Source of the DNA: Nesterenkonia sphaerica
GTDB taxonomy: Bacteria > Actinomycetota > Actinomycetes > Actinomycetales > Micrococcaceae
Direction: 5' to 3'
Assembly: GCF_005771565.1 (NCBI RefSeq)
Contig: NZ_VAWA01000002.1
Coordinates: forward strand, 186,001 to 250,000
Length of the DNA stretch: 64,000 nt
The stretch's first letter is position 1. The number at the start of each line of letters is the position of its first letter. The notes under the pieces were generated by a model. That model searched no databases, was not told the origin of the DNA, and saw only the letters and a program-made list of their open reading frames with translations. Both the position numbers and the translations under genes were made by a program. Shown here piece by piece: positions 59,308 through 64,000 of this stretch.

Positions 59308-59321
59308 ATAATGTAGATTAT
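59308..59321. other. AT-rich dyad in divergent gap
   Basis: ATAAT-GTAG-ATTAT, a perfect 5-bp inverted repeat with a 4-base centre inside a high-GC region, 149 bp before nfeD. It could be a promoter element, a regulator site or a relic of a recombinase site. Confidence 0.3.
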
Positions 59322-59469
59322 CGGACTAATGTATGGTGGCGGGGCCGCCCGCCGAAGGTCCGGTCTGCCCACCGCGCAGGGACAACCTCGACGTTGCCCG
59401 GTTCTGCTCGCTACAGTTGGTGGACAAGGTCTGGGAGTACGCCGGGACCGCAGAACCGGGAGGTTGAGC

Positions 59470-59955
59470 ATGATCGAGTGGTTCGGCGAAAACCTCTGGG
59501 CGGCGTGGCTGGCACTGACGTTCGTGCTCGCCGTCGTCGAGTCTTTTCTGCTGGACCTGATGTTCCTCATGCTCGCGGTGGGCGCACTGGCCGCCATGAT
59601 GGTCTCACTGGCCGGTGGCGAACTCTGGATGCAGGTGGTGGTGGGCTCGGTGACCGCTCTGCTGATGTTGGGTGCGGTGCGGCCCATTGCTCTGAAGCAC
59701 CTGAAGAAGGGCTCGGCCGAGCAGCTGACCAATATTGACCGCATGGCGGGCATGGAAGCTCAGGCCCTGGAAGCCGTCACGGAGCTATCCGGGCTGGCCG
59801 AGGTTGACGGTGATACATGGACAGCCCGCGCGGCCGGACCGTTCCAGATTGAGCCTGGCACCCCCGCAGTGGTGGAATCGGTGGACGGAGCCACCGTCTA
59901 CCTGAAGCCGACCTCCAGCATTCAGTGGGATGATCCCCAGACCCGTGAAGACTGA
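59470..59955 (+). CDS. NfeD family membrane protein
   Basis: A 161-residue protein with two or three N-terminal helices (AAWLALTFVLAVVESFLLDLMFLMLAVGALAAMMVSL and MQVVVGSVTALLMLGAVRPIAL) and a C-terminal OB-like domain with the GLAEVDGDTWTARAAG motif. Short NfeD proteins pair with SPFH proteins in the membrane, and the SPFH gene follows after 20 bp. GGGAGG precedes the ATG. Confidence 0.9.
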   Translation: MIEWFGENLWAAWLALTFVLAVVESFLLDLMFLMLAVGALAAMMVSLAGGELWMQVVVGSVTALLMLGAVRPIALKHLKKGSAEQLTNIDRMAGMEAQALEAVTELSGLAEVDGDTWTARAAGPFQIEPGTPAVVESVDGATVYLKPTSSIQWDDPQTRED

Positions 59956-59975
59956 CCCGCAACCCAAAAGGACGG

Positions 59976-61265
59976 ATGGCAGACATGCCTGAAATTGTCG
60001 TAATCGTGGTACTCCTGGCGCTCGTGGCCTTCGTGGTGGTGGTGCTCGCTCAAAGCGTCCGCATCGTTCCCCAGGCCCGGGCTGGCATTATCGAACGGCT
60101 CGGAAAGTACCAGCGCACCCAGGGTCCCGGCCTTACGCTGCTGGTGCCGTTCATCGACCGGCTGCTTCCGATGTTGGACATGCGCGAACAGGTGGTCTCC
60201 TTCCCGCCCCAGCCTGTGATCACTGAGGACAACCTGGTGGTCTCCATCGACACGGTCGTCTACTTCCAGATCACTGACCCCAAGGCCGCCACCTATGAGA
60301 TCCAGAACTACATCGTTGCCGTGGAACAGCTGACCACGACCACGCTGCGCAATGTGGTGGGCGGGATGAACCTCGAAGAAGCCCTGACCTCGCGGGACCA
60401 GATCAACTCGATGCTGCGCGGTGAGCTGGACAAGGTCACAGGACGCTGGGGCATCCGAGTCGCCCGAGTGGAGCTGAAGGCTATTGACCCCCCGCACAGC
60501 ATCCAGGACTCCATGGAGCAGCAGATGCGGGCGGAGCGCAGTCGCCGCGCCGCCATTCTCACCGCAGAAGGCAACAAGCAGTCCTCCATCCTCAACGCTG
60601 AGGGTGAGCGTCAGGCCGCGATTCTGCAGGCTGAGGGTGACGCGCAGTCAAGAATCCTGGCCGCCAATGCGGAGGCCCAGGCCATCGAGACGGTCTTCAA
60701 CGCAGTGCACGCCTCTGAGCCAAGCCCGGAGCTGCTCTCCTATCAGTACCTGCAGACACTGCCAGAGATGGCCAAGTCCGAGTCCAATACGATGTTTGTC
60801 ATCCCGGGTGAGTTCGGCGAAGCCCTGAAGTCACTGTCGGGCGCTTTCGGCAGCAAAGACGACAGCAGCGGCCTCTCCTTCGAAGAGCGCGAAAAGGCAC
60901 TGGAATCCCGTGCTGAGCGTCTGCGGAAACGTCGCACGGAAGAAGCCTCTGGTGCCACCGGCAGGCCTGGGATCTCTTCAGCGATCGCTGATCTTGCCGA
61001 ATCAGCCCGGTCCACCTCGGTGACGGATGACCATTCGAGCTACTTGAGCTCCAAAGAGCTCGAGGAGGAAGCCCGGAAGGCCGAGCACGGCAATGCCAGC
61101 GCGGCCCGAGGCTCCGGCGTGCCGGGGCTGGAAGAGGACAGTGCAGCAGCCCTGCGGCGCGTAGCGGAGACCGCTCCCCCGGTGGAGGAGCCTGATCTCG
61201 ATCCGGACCACCTCCCGGAGGAGCCCGAGGACGGCCCTGCCACCTCCCACGAGCGGAATAACTGA
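59976..61265 (+). CDS. SPFH/band 7 membrane-domain protein
   Basis: A 429-residue flotillin/stomatin-type protein. An N-terminal membrane helix is followed by the band 7 domain (VPQARAGIIERLGKYQRTQGPGLTLLVPFID, MREQVVSFPPQPVITEDN). An Ala/Glu-rich coiled coil then contains EGERQAAILQAEGDAQSRILAANAEAQA, and a charged disordered tail of about 150 residues ends the protein. It is thought to organise membrane microdomains with its NfeD partner encoded just upstream. AAGGA lies shortly before the chosen ATG; a second ATG three codons on is possible. Confidence 0.92.
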   Translation: MADMPEIVVIVVLLALVAFVVVVLAQSVRIVPQARAGIIERLGKYQRTQGPGLTLLVPFIDRLLPMLDMREQVVSFPPQPVITEDNLVVSIDTVVYFQITDPKAATYEIQNYIVAVEQLTTTTLRNVVGGMNLEEALTSRDQINSMLRGELDKVTGRWGIRVARVELKAIDPPHSIQDSMEQQMRAERSRRAAILTAEGNKQSSILNAEGERQAAILQAEGDAQSRILAANAEAQAIETVFNAVHASEPSPELLSYQYLQTLPEMAKSESNTMFVIPGEFGEALKSLSGAFGSKDDSSGLSFEEREKALESRAERLRKRRTEEASGATGRPGISSAIADLAESARSTSVTDDHSSYLSSKELEEEARKAEHGNASAARGSGVPGLEEDSAAALRRVAETAPPVEEPDLDPDHLPEEPEDGPATSHERNN

Positions 61266-61328
61266 GCCGCCGACGCCGTTGGGACGGAAAGAGTACAGCC
61301 CTGTCCAGCTAAGTCAGAAGGAGCAGCC

Positions 61329-61670
61329 ATGAGCGACCGCAGCCTGCGCGGAATGCGCCTGGGCGCCCAGTCCATGGAGACCGAGTCCGGTGTCGAACCG
61401 GCACCCCGACAGAACGTCGATTACGTCTGTGAAGACGGTGAGAAGATTACCGTCACCTTCGCCGCAGACGCTGATATTCCGGCCACTTGGACGTCCTCTG
61501 CGGGGAAAGTCGGGGTGCTCGCTGAGGGTGAGGCCCCTGCCGCAGAGCCGGATAAGCCCGTGCGCACCCACTGGGACATGCTCCTGGAGCGCCGCAGCGA
61601 GGAGGAGCTTGAGGAGATTCTCAACGATCGGCTGAAGATCCTGCGCGGAAAACGCGGCGAAAAAGTCTGA
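61329..61670 (+). CDS. rbpA: RNA polymerase-binding protein RbpA
   Basis: A 113-residue actinobacterial transcription factor that binds RNA polymerase and the principal sigma factor. The core domain is at VDYVCEDGEKITVTFAADADIPATW and the sigma-interaction domain at RTHWDMLLERRSEEELEEILNDRL. Only one Cys remains (YVCEDG): the second ligand pair of the zinc-binding form is replaced by SSAG, so this is a zinc-free variant. AAGGAG lies upstream of the ATG. A hairpin follows inside the convergent ppm gene. Confidence 0.93.
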   Translation: MSDRSLRGMRLGAQSMETESGVEPAPRQNVDYVCEDGEKITVTFAADADIPATWTSSAGKVGVLAEGEAPAAEPDKPVRTHWDMLLERRSEEELEEILNDRLKILRGKRGEKV

Positions 61671-61677
61671 TCACGCG

Positions 61678-62418
61678 CTATCGGCTGAAGGCCCTGGCTC
61701 TTGCGGCCAGGGCCTTTGCGCGCGCGGAGAGCCCCCACTTGGTGACATTGAGCACCGCTTCGGCCACAATATCTCCGCTCATCTTGGACTCTCCCAGCGT
61801 CCGCTCCACAAAGGTAATCGGCACTTCCTTGATGGTCTTTCCCAGCCGGGCAGTGCGGAACGTCATATCCACCTGGAAGCCGTAGCCCACCGACTCGATA
61901 GCGCCGAGGTCGATCTCCTCCAAGAGACTGCGGCGGAAGACCCGGAACCCGGCGGTGATGTCGCGCACCCGCAGCCCGAGGAGAACTCTCGAATACGTGC
62001 TTCCAGCCCGTGAGATCAGCTCTCGGTGGAGGGGCCAGTTCACCACAGAGCCGCCGCTGACCCACCGCGAACCGATCACCAAGTCGGCCTCATCCACCGC
62101 ACCCAGCAGGTCCGGCAACTGTTCAGGCTGGTGTGAGCCGTCGGCGTCGAGCTCCACGAATACGTCGTACTCGCGGGCCAGCCCCCAGGAGAAGCCCGCG
62201 AGGTATGCCCCGCCTAAACCGTTCTTCTGGGTTCGGTGCAGGACGTGAATCTGAGCATCCTGTGCACTCATCTGGTCAGCCAGCTCCCCCGTGCCGTCGG
62301 GGCTGTTGTCATCGACGATCAGCACATCAGACTCCGGCACGGCTGCCCGCAGCCGGTCCACCACAGTGGGAAGGGAGTCGATCTCGTTGTAGGTGGGGAT
62401 GATGGTCAAGGGCTTCAT
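61678..62418 (-). CDS. ppm1: Polyprenol monophosphomannose synthase, GT2 family
   Basis: A 246-residue glycosyltransferase that moves mannose from GDP-mannose to polyprenol phosphate, supplying lipoglycan and protein mannosylation. TIIPTYNEIDSLP and LIVDDNSPDGTG bind the nucleotide; VELDADGSHQPEQLP holds the metal-binding aspartates; and VIGSRWVSGGSVVNWP and SKMSGDIVAEAV are typical of the dolichol-phosphate mannose synthase group. No apolipoprotein N-acyltransferase domain is fused. The ATG is 10 bp after the stop of the upstream amidohydrolase-like gene. Confidence 0.88.
   Translation of the reverse strand: MKPLTIIPTYNEIDSLPTVVDRLRAAVPESDVLIVDDNSPDGTGELADQMSAQDAQIHVLHRTQKNGLGGAYLAGFSWGLAREYDVFVELDADGSHQPEQLPDLLGAVDEADLVIGSRWVSGGSVVNWPLHRELISRAGSTYSRVLLGLRVRDITAGFRVFRRSLLEEIDLGAIESVGYGFQVDMTFRTARLGKTIKEVPITFVERTLGESKMSGDIVAEAVLNVTKWGLSARAKALAARARAFSR
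61688..61716 (+). terminator. Hairpin after rbpA, embedded in the ppm coding end
   Basis: Perfect 11-bp inverted repeat (61688-61698, 61706-61716) with a 7-base loop, 17 bp after the rbpA stop, followed by TTT counting the arm end. It encodes the Ala-rich tail of the convergent gene. Confidence 0.5.
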
Positions 62419-62428
62419 GGTTTCCAAT

Positions 62429-63625
62429 TTACCGCCCCTGGATGACAGTGCTGACCAGTCGGGGAAGCGTTTCTCCGTCCAGGTGCGGCAGCAGCGGTGT
62501 GCGTGCTCGAGTGTCCGTGCTCCACGCCGAGATGGTGGATCCCGGGGTCTGGACTGAGAGCTGCTCGACCTCCCAGACGCAATAAGTGGCTTCGGCGCCG
62601 AGACTGAGCTGGCCGCCCAGCGGCGGCGCATCCGGCAGTGAACGGTATGCACCCCTGGTCTGAGCGTTGAACCCGGCTCGCGCAGACACGGGATCGCTCG
62701 GTTGGTAAACGTGATCTGTCACCAGCTGCCATGGGTTCTGCCCCTCAGGTGGGGCAGCTGAGGTCGGCACGCCGACGCTGAGGGCTGTGGCCAAGTGCCC
62801 CGGGCCTGTGAGCAATACGTGAACTCCAGTGTTGAGCAGGCCTTCCCACTGGGCGCGGTCGGCGGTGTCGAATCCCACCAGAACCGTCGGAGTGGCAGGC
62901 GAGGGTCCTTGTTTCAGCTCCCGAAGGTGTTTCTGCGAGGTGACTGTCGCGTCGACGACGACGCTGGGCTCGGTGGCGGTACATTCCAGCAGCAGCTGCC
63001 GTCCTGCTTCGGCACACCATGAGCGCACTCCTAACAGGTTGGGCAGGATTTCCCCGAAAGTCAGCTGAACTGCCGGTGAGCGGCCCGGCAGCTCCCATGC
63101 CTCGAGGAGGTCCAGGAGTGTATTGACCGGACCGATGGAGGGGGCACCTCCGTCGGCTTCTACCCGGTGGAGGTGCAGCACCGGCCACACTTCCACCGGG
63201 TGCCCGGCAGCAACCTGGAGTGCCTCTACCAGGTGCTGGCCTGTGATGGCACTGCGTTCGGCGGTAATGTCCTCAACCGTCAGGTCAATGCGCAGGCGCA
63301 ATGCCGAATAGCCGAGGTGGTGAGCGGCGACATCAAGCACGTCAGCTACAGTCCCGGGGCTGAGCTCACCGAGCGTCAGCCCGGCCACCCCCACGAACCC
63401 GGGAGCGAGGAACCCGCGATCTAGATCAGAGGTGACCAGGCCCGCGTGCTGCATCTGCTCAGCAGTCTCGTCGGACCCCAACCAAGCAACCTGGCCCCTT
63501 TCCACCATCATCGCCTCGGCATACGGTTCCGCCGTGGAGTGAACGGTGGCGTTGAACAGCAGCTGCGGGGGGTGAGGTGCAGGCTCAGAAACTGTCGAAG
63601 TTATCGTCGTCAAAATCTTCCTCAA
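62429..63625 (-). CDS. Amidohydrolase-like protein lacking metal ligands
   Basis: A 398-residue protein with the outline of YtcJ-type amidohydrolases. It has the N-terminal small barrel LLFNATVHSTAEPYAEAMMVERGQVAWLGSD and the C-terminal LSLGAEATYCVWEVEQLSVQ...ISAWSTDTR...LLPHLD. The metal motif expected after the barrel (LAPGFVDxHxH) reads LAPGFVGVAG, so both histidines are gone. It is probably not a metal-dependent hydrolase. The given ATG start overlaps the upstream helicase gene by 41 bp; a TTG at 63613 is an alternative. Conserved position between helicase and ppm suggests a retained but unknown role. Confidence 0.72.
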   Translation of the reverse strand: MRKILTTITSTVSEPAPHPPQLLFNATVHSTAEPYAEAMMVERGQVAWLGSDETAEQMQHAGLVTSDLDRGFLAPGFVGVAGLTLGELSPGTVADVLDVAAHHLGYSALRLRIDLTVEDITAERSAITGQHLVEALQVAAGHPVEVWPVLHLHRVEADGGAPSIGPVNTLLDLLEAWELPGRSPAVQLTFGEILPNLLGVRSWCAEAGRQLLLECTATEPSVVVDATVTSQKHLRELKQGPSPATPTVLVGFDTADRAQWEGLLNTGVHVLLTGPGHLATALSVGVPTSAAPPEGQNPWQLVTDHVYQPSDPVSARAGFNAQTRGAYRSLPDAPPLGGQLSLGAEATYCVWEVEQLSVQTPGSTISAWSTDTRARTPLLPHLDGETLPRLVSTVIQGR

Positions 63626-64000
63626 TGGATTGATAGGTCACCGAGGAGTATGAGACCACTCCTCTGGAAATCAGGTCAACGGCTTCCCGGCATCGATTCG
63701 CGAATTTCGCACTCGCGGTGGGCACCGCAGACAGTTGGTCCAGCACATCAATGCACTGCTTGGCCCAGCGGACAAAATCACCCGCGGCAAGGGGAGAGTC
63801 ACTCAGCGCCGTTCGAAGGCTCTCACCGGCCGCCCAGTGGTACATCGGCACTGCGAGCCCCAGCTCCGGGGCGGCAGTCGGCTCAAGATGGTGCCGTTTC
63901 TCCAGGGATTCAAGCTCAGCGTGAACTTCAATCCCGGCCCGCACCGCCTGAGCGAGTTTCTTCGAGGGCAGCTGCGGCATCGCCCCTTCGTCCTCCCGCT
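63585..64000 (-). CDS. DEAD/DEAH-box helicase with DSHCT domain, C-terminal end (5' end outside window)
   Basis: The frame is open through the window edge (REDEGAMPQLPSKKLAQAV...). About 138 C-terminal residues are present. They match the end of the Ski2/Mtr4-like HelY-type helicases: LGLAVPMYHWAAGESLRTALSDSPLAAGDFVRWAKQCIDVLDQLS is the DSHCT domain core, followed by CREAVDLISRGVVSYSSV. The helicase core itself lies outside the window. Such proteins unwind RNA in the cytoplasm. Confidence 0.85.
   Translation of the reverse strand, partial: REDEGAMPQLPSKKLAQAVRAGIEVHAELESLEKRHHLEPTAAPELGLAVPMYHWAAGESLRTALSDSPLAAGDFVRWAKQCIDVLDQLSAVPTASAKFANRCREAVDLISRGVVSYSSVTYQSIEEDFDDDNFDSF

Overview
High-GC actinobacterial chromosome. 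The gene content and order (glnE next to glnA, sufRBDCSU-sufT, parC divergent from a GNAT/CoA-ligase protein, the DUF5998-sepH-DUF4193-dut-DUF3710-DUF3159 block, helicase-amidohydrolase-like-ppm-rbpA) and the OleA/OleBC/OleD olefin genes point to the Micrococcales, most likely a Micrococcaceae member of the Nesterenkonia/Micrococcus/Arthrobacter kind. The genus is an inference. The window is almost entirely chromosomal backbone; the only mobile trace is an IS481-like transposase remnant. I saw no tRNA, rRNA or CRISPR array.

Layout. 1-8.5 kb: 3' end of glnE, a thioesterase, a flavin monooxygenase-like protein, a metallophosphoesterase, a metal P-type ATPase, an AI-2E-family membrane protein and glnA, which has a complete GlnR-type operator upstream. 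8.5-12.9 kb: RDD protein, beta-propeller lipoprotein, and convergent to them an ABC exporter plus heme A synthase operon. 12.9-21.3 kb: Fe-S assembly operon sufR-B-D-C-S-U-T, then an ABC-F ATPase. 21.3-26.4 kb: DUF3099-Cys protein-surf1 operon, fabG and a second SDR, IS481 remnant, M56 peptidase and blaI. 26.4-36.6 kb: parC, GNAT/CoA-ligase protein, and the oleA-oleBC-oleD operon for long-chain olefins. 36.6-47.2 kb: housekeeping block with sepH, dut, an RNA methyltransferase and acnA. 47.2-51.1 kb: LexA-controlled DUF6504-dnaE2 pair. 51.2-59.2 kb: stress and redox region (SDR fusion, catalase, lactone oxidase plus rhodopsin-transducer-like protein, SDR, alcohol dehydrogenase). 59.4-64 kb: NfeD-SPFH pair, rbpA, ppm, a degenerate amidohydrolase and the end of a DSHCT-type helicase.

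Most notable observation: one 17-bp palindrome of the form TTCTAC-N5-GTAGAA occurs three times, each just upstream of a minus-strand operon: the ABC-exporter/ctaA operon, the DUF3099/surf1 operon, and blaI-M56 itself. This suggests a BlaI/M56 signalling pair controlling cytochrome oxidase assembly (heme A synthase and SURF1) rather than beta-lactam resistance; the M56 protein has no penicillin-binding sensor domain. Other regulatory sites read directly are a GlnR box at glnA, an SOS box at DUF6504-dnaE2, a possible IdeR/DtxR-like box at acnA, and a repeated leaderless promoter geometry (-10 hexamer exactly 6 nt before the start codon).
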